From positions 90,847 through 154,846 of the forward strand of contig NZ_CACSKB010000002.1 of NCBI RefSeq assembly GCF_902706225.1: a DNA stretch of 64,000 nucleotides, in the 5' to 3' direction. The notes under the pieces were generated by a model. That model ran no database searches and had not been told where the DNA came from. It saw only the letters and a list, made by a program, of their open reading frames with translations. The translations under genes were made by a program, and so were the position numbers. Below are positions 53,257-62,407 of this stretch, piece by piece (the stretch's first letter is position 1; the number at the start of each line of letters is the position of its first letter). The DNA is from Microbacterium sp. 18062. Lineage in GTDB: Bacteria; Actinomycetota; Actinomycetes; Actinomycetales; Microbacteriaceae.

Positions 53257-53853
53257 ATGACCCGCATCATCCTCATCCGCCACGGTGAGACCGACTGGAA
53301 CCGGAACCTCCGTATCCAGGGTTCGACCGACATCCCGCTCAACGACACCGGACGCGCGCAGGCGCGCGACACCGCCGCGGCACTGCGAGCCGACATCGAC
53401 CCGGCCACGGCGCGGCTCGCCGCGAGCGATCTGTCTCGCGCGCGCGAGACGGCCGAGATCATCGGCGCGGAGCTCGGCATCGGTTCCCCGCGGCTCTACC
53501 CGCAGCTGCGCGAACGCGCCTACGGCGATGCCGAGGGGCTGGACGCGGCCACGTTCGCGCAGCGCTGGGGGGACTGGCACTCGGCGGAGGTGCCGAACGC
53601 CGAGTCACGCGCCGACCTGCGCAGCCGTGCGCTCGCCGGCCTCCGGCGCGTCATCTCCGAGGCGCGCCGCGAATCCGCCCCGGGGGAATCCACCGTGATC
53701 GTCGTGGCGCACGGCGCGCTCATCCGCGAGGTCATCGCTCACGCGAGCGCGGACGCGTTCCCCGTCGCCGGCGAGCGGCTGCCGAACGGGTCGGCCCACC
53801 ACATCCTCTGGGAACGCGAGCGCCTCCGGCTGCTCTCCTACGCCGCCGCCTGA
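53257..53853 (+). CDS. Histidine phosphatase family protein
   Basis: A 198-residue phosphoglycerate-mutase-like phosphatase. The phosphoacceptor motif is ILIRHGETDWNRNLRIQG near residue 5, the arginine is in SDLSRARETAEI near residue 58, the catalytic Glu is in LRERAYGDAEG, and the second His is in IVVAHGALIREV. The role is probably a sugar-phosphate or small-metabolite phosphatase. It starts 37 bp after the sirtuin gene and may be co-transcribed. Confidence 0.88.
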   Translation: MTRIILIRHGETDWNRNLRIQGSTDIPLNDTGRAQARDTAAALRADIDPATARLAASDLSRARETAEIIGAELGIGSPRLYPQLRERAYGDAEGLDAATFAQRWGDWHSAEVPNAESRADLRSRALAGLRRVISEARRESAPGESTVIVVAHGALIREVIAHASADAFPVAGERLPNGSAHHILWERERLRLLSYAAA

Positions 53854-53860
53854 GCCGTGA

Positions 53861-54676
53861 TCAGCGCGACCGCGCGCGCTGCAGCACGATTCGGGCGTGG
53901 CGCAGCACCGGCTCGTCGACCATGCGCCCCCGATGCGCGAAGACCCCGACGTGCGTGCGCGCCGCGTCCAGCACCTCACACGCCCACTCGACCTCGGCGG
54001 CGCCGGGGCGATAGGCGGCGCGGATCGTCTCGACCTGCGAGGGATGGATACAGGCCGACGCGGTGAAACCGGAGGCCGCGGCATCCGCCGCCTCCCGTGC
54101 GAGGCCCTTCGTGTCCGAGATGTCCAGGTGGACGGCGTCGATGGCGGCCTTCCCCCGTGCCCCTGCCGCGAGCAGCACGCGGGACCGTGCCGCGCGGGCG
54201 ACATCGCGGTATCGGCCGTTCGGCTTGCGACTGGAGGTCCCGCCGAGGCTCGCGACGAGATCCTCGGCTCCCCACATGGCGCCGACGACGTTGTCGAGCT
54301 CGACGATGCGCTCCACGGCGCCGACGCCGCGTGCCGTCTCGCACAGGGCGACCACCCGGAAGCGCGGATCGATGCGGGCGATGCGTTTGCGGGATTCCGC
54401 CTTCGCGATCATGATCGTGCGGTAGTCCGTCTGCGACAACGTCGCGATGTCGAGGGCGAAGTCCGCGGATCCGACCGCGCCGACGCGCACGATCACCCGG
54501 TCGGGGTCCAGCGACGAGTCGATCAGCGCCCCGCGCGCGGCGGTCTTCGCCTCGGGGGCGACGGAGTCCTCCAGATCGACGATGACGGCGTCGGCACGGG
54601 TGACGGCGGTCGCGAAGCGCTCCGGCCGGTCCGCCGGGCAGAACAGCAGCGCGGGTCCCAGGGCGAGCTCGGTCAT
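53861..54676 (-). CDS. CitE-like CoA ester lyase (HpcH/HpaI family)
   Basis: A 271-residue TIM-barrel protein with ALLFCPADRPERFATAV, VIVDLEDSVAPEAK with Asp/Glu metal site, IMIAKAESRKRI, VALCETARGV and GAMWGAEDLVASLGG. It resembles the stand-alone CitE group that cleaves malyl-, citramalyl- or beta-hydroxyacyl-CoA. The CoA substrate is not evident. ATG 54676 has TAACGT 6 nt upstream (leaderless pattern). Confidence 0.87.
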   Translation of the reverse strand: MTELALGPALLFCPADRPERFATAVTRADAVIVDLEDSVAPEAKTAARGALIDSSLDPDRVIVRVGAVGSADFALDIATLSQTDYRTIMIAKAESRKRIARIDPRFRVVALCETARGVGAVERIVELDNVVGAMWGAEDLVASLGGTSSRKPNGRYRDVARAARSRVLLAAGARGKAAIDAVHLDISDTKGLAREAADAAASGFTASACIHPSQVETIRAAYRPGAAEVEWACEVLDAARTHVGVFAHRGRMVDEPVLRHARIVLQRARSR

Positions 54677-54800
54677 GTGCTCACGTTACCCGCGGGAACG
54701 GGAACGCGGATGTCGTGATCCGCGGGGACCACGAGCCGGTGCGAAGACTCACTCCCGTTCAGCAGCTAGCTCAAGCGATCACCGTATCGCTGCGCATCCT

Positions 54801-54832
54801 GCATCATGCGCCCCGTGATGCCCTGGTAGTGT
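54801..54832 (+). promoter_or_regulatory. Dyad and -10 box of the Lrp-type gene
   Basis: GCATCA-N9-TGATGC (54801-54821) is a perfect 6-bp-arm dyad just upstream of TAGTGT (54827-54832), which is 8 nt before GTG 54841. Autoregulation by the Lrp protein is plausible. Confidence 0.45.
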
Positions 54833-54840
54833 CGAGCATC

Positions 54841-55314
54841 GTGCCACCTCTCGATCGCATAGACCTCGAACTCCTGGGCGCGCTCGCCGACGATCACCGC
54901 GCCACCGTGGTCGCGCTGTCCGACCGGCTGGGCCTGTCCCGCAACACGGTGCAGGCGCGGATGGCGCGTCTCGACAAGGCGGGGGCGTTCCTCAGCTACC
55001 AGCGCGCGATCTCGTCGCGCGCGCTGGGCTTCCCGATCGAGGCGTACCTCAGCGTGATGGTGCGCCAGCACGACCTCCCCCGCATCCGCGAGCATCTCGC
55101 GCTCGTGCCGGAGGTCATGCAGGCGCACGGCCTGAGCGGCGCCGTCGATCTCCTCGTCCGCGTCGCCTGCCGCGACGCCCAGCACCTGTTCGACACGGAC
55201 GCGCGCATCCTCTCGATCGACGGCGTGGAACGCACCGAGACCTCGCTCGTCATGGACGAGGTGATCCCCTATCGGGTGGTCCCGCTCATGGAGCTGGCAC
55301 GACCGGAACGGTAG
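54841..55314 (+). CDS. Lrp/AsnC family transcriptional regulator
   Basis: A 157-residue protein. The N-terminal HTH is LDRIDLELLGALADDHRATV, then VALSDRLGLSRNTVQARMAR. A C-terminal RAM/AsnC ligand domain follows, with YLSVMVRQHDLPRIREHL. It regulates amino-acid-related genes in response to a small effector; the target here may be the neighbouring EamA transporter, which converges on it. The last 29 bp overlap the EamA gene on the opposite strand. Confidence 0.9.
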   Translation: MPPLDRIDLELLGALADDHRATVVALSDRLGLSRNTVQARMARLDKAGAFLSYQRAISSRALGFPIEAYLSVMVRQHDLPRIREHLALVPEVMQAHGLSGAVDLLVRVACRDAQHLFDTDARILSIDGVERTETSLVMDEVIPYRVVPLMELARPER

Positions 55315-56287
55315 CCGCCTCGCCGTGCGGCTCGGCGGACGAACGCCCGTCGAGCCGCACGAGTACGACGCCGGCGACGATGAGCACTCCGCCGAGGATC
55401 TGCAGCGGCCCGGACGCCTCCCCGAGCAGAAGCCATGCGAAGCCGAGGGCGAAGAGCACCTCGGAGAGGCCGACGAAGGAGGCGACGCGGGAGCCGAGAA
55501 GCGGCACCGCCTTCACTCCGAGCGCGTAGCCGAGCGTGGTCGCGACGCCGCCGACCCAGAGGATCGACAGGACGGCCGGAATCTCCATCCCGGCGAGCAC
55601 GACCTCGACCATCGGCATCGCGAACGGCAGGATGCCGACCAGGCAGAGCACCAGCATGAGGGCGGCTCCCACCACGAGGCCGCCGGCCGCGAGGGCGAGC
55701 GGCGGGAGCTCCTCGCCCGTGCGCTCGGACAGCAGGAAGTATGCGCCGACGCAGCAGGCCGCGAGGAGGGCGAACCCGGTCCCCAGCGGGTCGAAGGCCG
55801 CCCCGGAGATGTCGACGACCAGTACCAGCCCGCAGATCGCCACGAGGGAGCCGCCGATCACGAGCCGGGACGGGGCGCGCCGCGTGCGGATCCAGGCGAG
55901 GAGCACCAGGAGCACCGGCGCCAGGTACTGGATGAGCAGAGCGACCGCGACCGGCATCCGCTGCATCGCGGCGAAGTAGAAGATCTGACAGCCCGCGACG
56001 GCCGTGAGCCCGAAGCCCACGATGATCCGCCATTGACGTCGGATCAGGCCGGGCCGGCGGCGCGCCGCGATGACGATGGCCGGCGACAGGACGACGGCCG
56101 CCAGGGTCATTCGCACGAGCAGCGCCGCGCCCAGGGTCCAGCCCGCTTCGAGCAGGGGCTTCACCAGCGGACCGCTGGAGGAGAACGCCAGCGCGGAGAC
56201 GAGCCCGATAGCCAGTCCCGCGGCGCGGGGCTGAGCGATGAGCGCGGACGGGCCCATGATGGGTATGGATGCGGTCGGTGTGACCAT
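55286..56287 (-). CDS. EamA/DMT-family transporter
   Basis: A 333-residue membrane protein with ten helices in two EamA repeats (for example AIGLVSALAFSSSGPLVKPL and GGVATTLGYALGVKAVPLLG). The second repeat ends with LGEASGPLQILGGVLIVAGV, a family hallmark. It probably exports amino acids or other metabolites. The gene is divergent from the CGNR regulator across a perfect 19-bp palindrome and convergent with the Lrp gene. One of these regulators may control it. Confidence 0.87.
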   Translation of the reverse strand: MVTPTASIPIMGPSALIAQPRAAGLAIGLVSALAFSSSGPLVKPLLEAGWTLGAALLVRMTLAAVVLSPAIVIAARRRPGLIRRQWRIIVGFGLTAVAGCQIFYFAAMQRMPVAVALLIQYLAPVLLVLLAWIRTRRAPSRLVIGGSLVAICGLVLVVDISGAAFDPLGTGFALLAACCVGAYFLLSERTGEELPPLALAAGGLVVGAALMLVLCLVGILPFAMPMVEVVLAGMEIPAVLSILWVGGVATTLGYALGVKAVPLLGSRVASFVGLSEVLFALGFAWLLLGEASGPLQILGGVLIVAGVVLVRLDGRSSAEPHGEAATVPVVPAP

Positions 56288-56321
56288 CGGCAGCTCCGCC
56301 TGTCAGGAGTATGATTTGGTT

Positions 56322-56340
56322 ACGCTAGTGACACTAGCGT
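56322..56340. promoter_or_regulatory. Perfect 19-bp palindrome between EamA and CGNR genes
   Basis: ACGCTAGTG-A-CACTAGCGT has 9-bp perfect arms. Each arm contains TAGCGT in one orientation, usable as a -10. It is a likely operator for the CGNR-type regulator, acting on itself and the transporter. Confidence 0.75.
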
Positions 56341-56361
56341 CCGCTGTGGTCAGGAGTCAAC

Positions 56362-56922
56362 ATCGTTTTCAGCCATGACACGAAATCGTCGCTCGCCATG
56401 GCGGCGGATCTCGTGAACACGCTTCCGGGCACCGTCTTCGAGGGTGTCGACCAGCTCGTCGCGCACGAGGACATGGCGGCGTTCCTGGCCCAGCATCCGT
56501 ACTCCGGCGCCATTCTCCACGACGACGCGGAGCTCGCCGGCGTTCGCGGCATCCGGGGACGGCTGCGCACCCTCTGGGACCTCGACCGCGACGCGGCCGT
56601 GCCGGTCGTCAACGAGATGCTCGCCGACGGCCATGCCCTCCCCCAGCTCGTGCGGCACGATCCGTACGACTGGCACGTCCACGCGACCGACGACGACGCC
56701 CCCCTGGCCACGCGCATGCTGGTGGAGGCCGCGATGGCCGTCGTCGACGTCATCCGCTCCGACGAGTACAGCCGGATGCGGGTGTGCGAGGCCGACGACT
56801 GCGACGCGGTCTACGTCGACTACTCGCGCAACCGGTCGAAACGCTACTGCGACACCGGCAACTGCGGAAACCGCATGAACGTCAACGCGTACCGTCGGCG
56901 GAAGGCGGAAGAAAGCGCCTGA
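56362..56922 (+). CDS. CGNR zinc-finger regulator (probable ATC start)
   Basis: A 186-residue protein. The N-terminal region resembles the FSHDT...A.DLVNT pattern of the CGNR (ABATE) family (VFSHDTKSSLAMAADLVNTL). The C-terminal zinc finger is RVCEADDCDAVYVDYSRNRS, then KRYCDTGNCGNRMNV, giving the CGNR motif and four Cys ligands. No ATG or GTG precedes the conserved FSHDT; ATC at 56362 lies 5 nt after CAGGAG and would give a normal family length. ATG 56398 would cut off that motif. Such proteins are thought to be transcription factors. The 3' end overlaps the alpha/beta hydrolase gene by 41 bp. Confidence 0.78.
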   Translation: MVFSHDTKSSLAMAADLVNTLPGTVFEGVDQLVAHEDMAAFLAQHPYSGAILHDDAELAGVRGIRGRLRTLWDLDRDAAVPVVNEMLADGHALPQLVRHDPYDWHVHATDDDAPLATRMLVEAAMAVVDVIRSDEYSRMRVCEADDCDAVYVDYSRNRSKRYCDTGNCGNRMNVNAYRRRKAEESA

Positions 56923-57781
56923 TCGCCTCCGCCGCGATGGCCGGGGTCTCGTAGTGGATGAGGTGTCCAACGTCAGGGATCTCGACCAGCTCGGCGCTCG
57001 GGAACATCCGAACCAGACGCCGCTCCGCCTCGATGGGCGTGATGTCGTCGCGCTGCGCGGCGACCAGCAGGGTCGGGACGAAGATGCGCGGCGCGTAGGC
57101 CCGCACGTCGTGGGACACCGACGTGACGAAGGCCTCGAGCAGCACGTCGCGATCGGCGAAGCGGGCGAAGTACGCATCGTGCTGCGCATGGATGAACCGC
57201 CGGAGCTCGCGGTCCTTCGTCTTGGCCATCGACACGCTCATCACCCGGACGATGAGGCTGTTGCGGAGCACCGCATCGCCGAGCCGGCGCGGAAGCCGCG
57301 CGGCCACGCGGTAATAGAGCACGGCGAGGCGCGTGAGAACGCCCCGCGGACCCTCCAGCGCCGGGGCGCCGATCGGATTGACGAGGATCAGGCGGGACGT
57401 CGGCAGTCCGCCCGCCACCGCGGCCGCCGACACGATCGACCCGAACGAGTGTCCGAGCACGGGAGCGCCGGGGGCGACGGCGGCCGCGAAGTCGGCGAGC
57501 CACGCCGCGTACGTCTCGACGTCGTGGACGCGGCCGGGCAACGGCGCGGTCTCACCGAAGCCGGGCAGGTCCGGCGAGAAGATGCGGATGCCGCGAAGAT
57601 GGGCCACGACGGGCTCGAGGCCGTGATGCTCGCCGCGGAACCCGTGGACCAGCAGCAGGGTGCGGGGCGCGTCCGCGTCACCGTACACCCAATAGACGGT
57701 GTCGCCGCCGAGCACGGGCACGGCGCGCCGCTCGACCGGGATCGTCGCGAGCAGCTCGGCGTAGGGGTGCGCGGCGTTCAC
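56882..57781 (-). CDS. Alpha/beta hydrolase
   Basis: A 299-residue alpha/beta hydrolase fold protein. LLLVHGFRGEHHGLEP gives the oxyanion region near residue 44, the nucleophile serine is in VLGHSFGSIVSA near residue 109, the acid is probably in LLVAAQRDDITP near residue 240, and the His is in IPDVGHLIHYE near residue 270. No signal peptide. The substrate is unknown. GTG 57781 has TAGACT 6 nt upstream (leaderless pattern). Confidence 0.88.
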   Translation of the reverse strand: MNAAHPYAELLATIPVERRAVPVLGGDTVYWVYGDADAPRTLLLVHGFRGEHHGLEPVVAHLRGIRIFSPDLPGFGETAPLPGRVHDVETYAAWLADFAAAVAPGAPVLGHSFGSIVSAAAVAGGLPTSRLILVNPIGAPALEGPRGVLTRLAVLYYRVAARLPRRLGDAVLRNSLIVRVMSVSMAKTKDRELRRFIHAQHDAYFARFADRDVLLEAFVTSVSHDVRAYAPRIFVPTLLVAAQRDDITPIEAERRLVRMFPSAELVEIPDVGHLIHYETPAIAAEAIRRFLPPSADGTR

Positions 57782-57829
57782 CCTCTGAGTCTAGGAGCGA
57801 TCGCGGCGTGGCCCCGCAGCGGTGTCGGG

Positions 57830-57850
57830 CCCCTCACGTACCGTGAGGGG
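57830..57850. promoter_or_regulatory. 21-bp dyad overlapping promoter and start of exonuclease gene
   Basis: CCCCTCACG-TAC-CGTGAGGGG has 9-bp perfect arms. TACCGT (57839-57844) could be the -10, 7 nt before ATG 57852. The dyad would hide the promoter if bound by a protein; if the transcript begins upstream, it would form a hairpin just before the ATG. Confidence 0.6.
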
Positions 57851-57851
57851 C

Positions 57852-58583
57852 ATGAACCCGTGGCCGACCGACACGCTTCCGCTCTTCGACAGACCCGGAT
57901 GGGCGGACAGCATCGGCGTGTTCGACCTCGAGACGACGGGGGTCGACGTCACGACCGACCGTATCGTGACCGCGCACGTCGGGCTGCTCGACGGGGACGG
58001 ACGGGTGTGCGAGACGCAGGCCTGGTTCGCCGATCCGGGAATCGAGATCCCCGCGGGCGCGACGGCCGTCCACGGCATCACCACCGAACGCGCATGCGCC
58101 GAGGGCAGGCCGGCGGCCGAGGTGGTGGCAGAGATACTGCGGGCGCTCCGTGCGCTCTTCGACCGCGGCATCGCCGTCGTCGCCTACAACGCCCCCTTCG
58201 ACTTCTCGATGCTCAAGCACGAGGCCGAGCGCCACGGGCTCGACCCGATCGTCGAGCCGTCGCCGATCGTCGATCCCCTCGTGCTCGACAAGGCGCTCGA
58301 CCGTTACCGTCGCGGCAAGCGCACGCTCGACGTCGTCGCCGCGCACTACGCCGTGCCGCTCGTCGATGCGCACGAGGCGGCCGCCGACGCGATCGCGGCG
58401 GGCCGGGTGGCCCAGGCGCTCGCCGAGCGGTACGGCGACGTCCTGCCCGCCGACGGCGCGGAACTGCACACCCGCCAGATCGGCTGGGCACGGGAGCAGG
58501 CAGAGAGCCTCACCGAGTACTTCGTGCGGATCGGCCGGATCGACCCCGACGACCCAGTCGACGGCCGCTGGCCGATCCGCTGA
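57852..58583 (+). CDS. DnaQ-like 3'-5' exonuclease
   Basis: A 243-residue DEDDh exonuclease. Exo I is GVFDLETTGVDVTTDRIV near residue 22, Exo II is VVAYNAPFDFSMLKHE near residue 115, and Exo III is VDAHEAAADAIAAGRV near residue 168. The motif GATAVHGITTERA is typical of the epsilon-subunit-like group. It may act in repair or RNA turnover; it is separate from a DNA polymerase III alpha gene. Start ATG 57852. Confidence 0.9.
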   Translation: MNPWPTDTLPLFDRPGWADSIGVFDLETTGVDVTTDRIVTAHVGLLDGDGRVCETQAWFADPGIEIPAGATAVHGITTERACAEGRPAAEVVAEILRALRALFDRGIAVVAYNAPFDFSMLKHEAERHGLDPIVEPSPIVDPLVLDKALDRYRRGKRTLDVVAAHYAVPLVDAHEAAADAIAAGRVAQALAERYGDVLPADGAELHTRQIGWAREQAESLTEYFVRIGRIDPDDPVDGRWPIR

Positions 58584-58631
58584 CCGCTCCGGCGCGGGCC
58601 GATCCGGCATCCGACTCCATCAGCGGAACGA

Positions 58632-58659
58632 CGAGAGCCCCGCCGGAGCGGGGCTCTCG
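58632..58659. terminator. Bidirectional terminator, exonuclease/L31
   Basis: CGAGAGCCCCGC-CGGA-GCGGGGCTCTCG: perfect 12-bp stem with a 4-nt loop between convergent genes. It starts 49 bp after the exonuclease stop and 13 bp from the L31 stop. Confidence 0.85.
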
Positions 58660-58671
58660 CGCGAAGGCGTC

Positions 58672-58923
58672 CTACTTGGCGCCGAAGTTCTTGAAGCGCT
58701 GGTTGAACTTCTCGACGCGACCGGCCGAGTCCATGATGCGCTGCTTGCCCGTGTAGAACGGGTGCGATGCCGACGAGATCTCGACGTCGATGACGGGGTA
58801 CACGACGCCGTCGAACTCGATGGTCTTCTCGCTGGTCACGGTCGAGCGCGTCAGGAAGGTCTCGCCCGAACCGAGGTCGCGGAACACGACGGCCTTGTAA
58901 CCGGGGTGGATGTCAGTCTTCAT
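58672..58923 (-). CDS. rpmE2: 50S ribosomal protein L31 type B
   Basis: An 83-residue L31 type [21 protein letters not shown], then [20 protein letters not shown] and [13 protein letters not shown]. It has no cysteine, so it lacks the CxxC zinc site of the C+ form, the usual mark of the zinc-independent paralogue. Start ATG 58923 follows AAGGA. The 5' leader contains a strong inverted repeat that resembles ribosomal-protein autoregulatory leaders. Confidence 0.95.
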   Translation of the reverse strand: MKTDIHPGYKAVVFRDLGSGETFLTRSTVTSEKTIEFDGVVYPVIDVEISSASHPFYTGKQRIMDSAGRVEKFNQRFKNFGAK

Positions 58924-58976
58924 GGGATTCCTTGCGGGGTGCGTCAGAGACAAGTCTTCGGTGCGTGACGCACCAA
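58924..58976 (-). ncRNA. Structured leader of rpmE2 (possible L31 autoregulatory element)
   Basis: TAGACT on the gene strand (58988-58983) would start the transcript near 58976. Immediately after this, GGTGCGTCA (58938-58946) and TGACGCACC (58966-58974) are perfect 9-bp arms around 19 nt, filling most of the 53-nt leader. L31 leaders of similar type are known in actinobacteria. Identity with a published class needs covariance comparison; here it is inferred. Confidence 0.55.
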
Positions 58977-59068
58977 GGAGCAAGTCTATCAGGGTCCGGC
59001 ATCGATCGCCGCACCTCGGGCCCCCGGCGCCGTCGGCGCCACGGTAAGCCGGCGGGAGGCGTTGCGGA

Positions 59069-59854
59069 TCAGCGGGCGGCGCGTGCGGCGTAGCGGCCGC
59101 CGGCCTCGCTGACGGCGATCGGCATCCCGAACGTCGTCGACAGGTTCTGCGCCGTGAGGGTCTCGGCGATGGGGCCGGCGGCCACCACTCCCCCGTCGCG
59201 CAGCAGCAGCAGGTGGGTGAAGCCCACCGGGATCTCCTCGACGTGATGGGTCACCATCACCATCGCCGGGGTGGTGGGCGCCTGCGCGTACCCCCCGAGC
59301 AGCGCCATCAGCTCCTCGCGCGCCCCGAGGTCGAGGCTCGCGGTCGGCTCGTCCAGCAGCAGCAGCTCCGGATCGGTCATCACCGCCCGGGCGATCTGCA
59401 CCCGCTTCTGCTCCCCGTCGGAAAGCGTGCCGAACGTGCGGTCGGCCAGGTGGTCGAGCTTCCACTCGGCCAGCACGCGCAGGGCGCGACGCTCGTCGAT
59501 GCGGTCGTATTGCTCGTTCCACCGGCCGAGCACCGAGTACGCCGCCGTGAGCACGACGTTCAGCACCGTCTCCTCGGCGGGGATGCGCCTGGCCATCGCC
59601 GACGAGGCGAAGCCGATCCTCGGGCGCAGCTCGAACACATCGGTGCGCCCGAGGCGCTCGCCGAGAATCGTCACCGTCCCGGAAGTGGGGTGATCGAGGG
59701 ATGCGGCCAGCTGCAGCACCGTCGTCTTGCCCGCGCCGTTAGCGCCGAGCACCACCCAACGCTGATCGTCGTCGACGCGCCAGTCCAGGTGCGAGACGAT
59801 GTCCTTCGCGTTGCGGCGGACGACGACGTCGGAGAAATCGAGCACCTGCGGCAT
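59069..59854 (-). CDS. ABC transporter ATP-binding protein
   Basis: A 261-residue stand-alone ATPase. Walker A is [20 protein letters not shown] near residue 34, the signature is [16 protein letters not shown] near residue 144, Walker B is [16 protein letters not shown], and the H-loop is [11 protein letters not shown]. The LSDGE signature and GxNGAGKTT fit the group of small YjkB/ModF-like ATPases. No permease gene is adjacent, so the partner is unknown. ATG 59854 has TAGGCT 7 nt upstream, a leaderless pattern. Confidence 0.87.
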   Translation of the reverse strand: MPQVLDFSDVVVRRNAKDIVSHLDWRVDDDQRWVVLGANGAGKTTVLQLAASLDHPTSGTVTILGERLGRTDVFELRPRIGFASSAMARRIPAEETVLNVVLTAAYSVLGRWNEQYDRIDERRALRVLAEWKLDHLADRTFGTLSDGEQKRVQIARAVMTDPELLLLDEPTASLDLGAREELMALLGGYAQAPTTPAMVMVTHHVEEIPVGFTHLLLLRDGGVVAAGPIAETLTAQNLSTTFGMPIAVSEAGGRYAARAAR

Positions 59855-59902
59855 GCGCACCAGCCTACCCGGCCACCGCCTGCGGACGCCGCGCACGCGG
59901 CC

Positions 59903-61093
59903 TCACCGCGCGTTGACGACCCTGCGGTAGAGCTCCTCCGTCTGGGCGGCGATCCGTTCCCAGCTGAACTCCTCCGCAGCCCGCCGCCGCCCCGCGGCCC
60001 CGAGCTCCCGCGCCCGCTCGGGGTCGCCGACCACCTCGGTCAGGGTACGCGCGAGATCGGCGACGAAGCCGTCCGGGTCGATCGGGGTGCCGGTGCCGTC
60101 CTGCGCCTGCTCGATCGGCACGAGCCGGCCGGTCACCCCATCCACGACGACCTCGGGGATCCCGCCGGTCGCCGTGCCGACCACGGCCGCCCCGCACGCC
60201 ATGGCCTCGAGGTTCACGATGCCCAGCGGCTCGTACACCGACGGGCAGACGAAGGTCGTTGCGACCGTCAGCACGGCGCACAGCTCGTGCCGCGGCAGAT
60301 GCCGGTCGATCCAGACCACACCGTCGCGGGTCTCCTGCAGCTCCCGGACGAGACCCTCGACCTCGGCCAGGATCTCGGCGGTGTCGGGCGCACCGGCACA
60401 GAGCACCAGCTGTACCTCGGGGGGCAGCAGACGCGCGGCGCGCAGGAGATACGGCAGCCCCTTCTGCCGGGTGATGCGTCCGACGAACACGACCGACGGA
60501 CGCGTCCGGTCGATCCCGAGGGAGGCGAGGACGCCCTCGTCCTCGACAGGATGCCATGCCTCGACGTCGATGCCGTTGTAGATCACGTGCACCCTGGCGG
60601 GGTCCACCTGCGGGTAGCTGCGGAGGATGTCGGCCCGCATCCCGCCGCTGACGGCCACGATCGCCGCCGCCGACTCATAGGCCGTCTTCTCGACGTAGCT
60701 CGACACGGCGTAGCCGCCGCCGAGCTGCTCGGCCTTCCACGGACGGAGGGGCTCGAGGCTGTGCGCCGTGACGATGTGCGGAATCCCGTGCAGCAGCGAC
60801 GCCAGGTGGCCGGCGAAGTTCGCGTACCACGTGTGGCTGTGCACGACGTCGGCGCCGGCGACGTCGTCGACGATCTCCAGATCGGTGCCGAGCGTCTGGA
60901 TCGCGGGATTCGCGGCACGCAGTTCGCCCGGCACGCCGTAGGCCGTCGTGCCCGACTCCCCACGGGGGGCACCGAACGCACGCACACGCACGTCGATCCG
61001 CTCGCGGAGCGCCGAGACCAACTCGGCGACATGGACGCCCGCGCCGCCGTAGACCTCCGGGGGGTATTCCTTCGAAACGATGTCGACGCGCAT
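59903..61093 (-). CDS. glgA: Glycogen synthase/alpha-maltose-1-phosphate synthase (GT4)
   Basis: A 396-residue GT4 glycosyltransferase that uses ADP-glucose. It shows EYPPEVYGGAGVHVAELVSA near residue 9, TAHSLEPLRPWKAEQLGGGY near residue 108, FVGRITRQKGLPYLL near residue 200 and the donor site VYEPLGIVNLEAMACGAAVV near residue 290. Mycobacterial homologues (GlgM) make maltose-1-phosphate, so either reaction is possible. It is divergent from glgC with leaderless-type starts on both sides. ATG 61093 has TAGCGT 7 nt upstream. Confidence 0.9.
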   Translation of the reverse strand: MRVDIVSKEYPPEVYGGAGVHVAELVSALRERIDVRVRAFGAPRGESGTTAYGVPGELRAANPAIQTLGTDLEIVDDVAGADVVHSHTWYANFAGHLASLLHGIPHIVTAHSLEPLRPWKAEQLGGGYAVSSYVEKTAYESAAAIVAVSGGMRADILRSYPQVDPARVHVIYNGIDVEAWHPVEDEGVLASLGIDRTRPSVVFVGRITRQKGLPYLLRAARLLPPEVQLVLCAGAPDTAEILAEVEGLVRELQETRDGVVWIDRHLPRHELCAVLTVATTFVCPSVYEPLGIVNLEAMACGAAVVGTATGGIPEVVVDGVTGRLVPIEQAQDGTGTPIDPDGFVADLARTLTEVVGDPERARELGAAGRRRAAEEFSWERIAAQTEELYRRVVNAR

Positions 61094-61140
61094 GTCAAGG
61101 ACGCTAGTACAGCGCGCAGGGCGCGGCATAGTGTGGTGCC
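61094..61140. promoter_or_regulatory. Compact divergent promoter region of glgA and glgC
   Basis: Only 47 bp separate the two starts. TAGCGT on the minus strand (61106-61101) lies 7 nt before glgA and TAGTGT (61129-61134) lies 6 nt before glgC. AGTACA (61106-61111) sits 17 nt upstream of the glgC -10 but overlaps the glgA -10, so the promoters may compete. Confidence 0.55.
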
Positions 61141-62385
<1,245 letters not shown>

Positions 62386-62407
62386 CCCGCCGGGCTACGG
62401 TGGAGGA

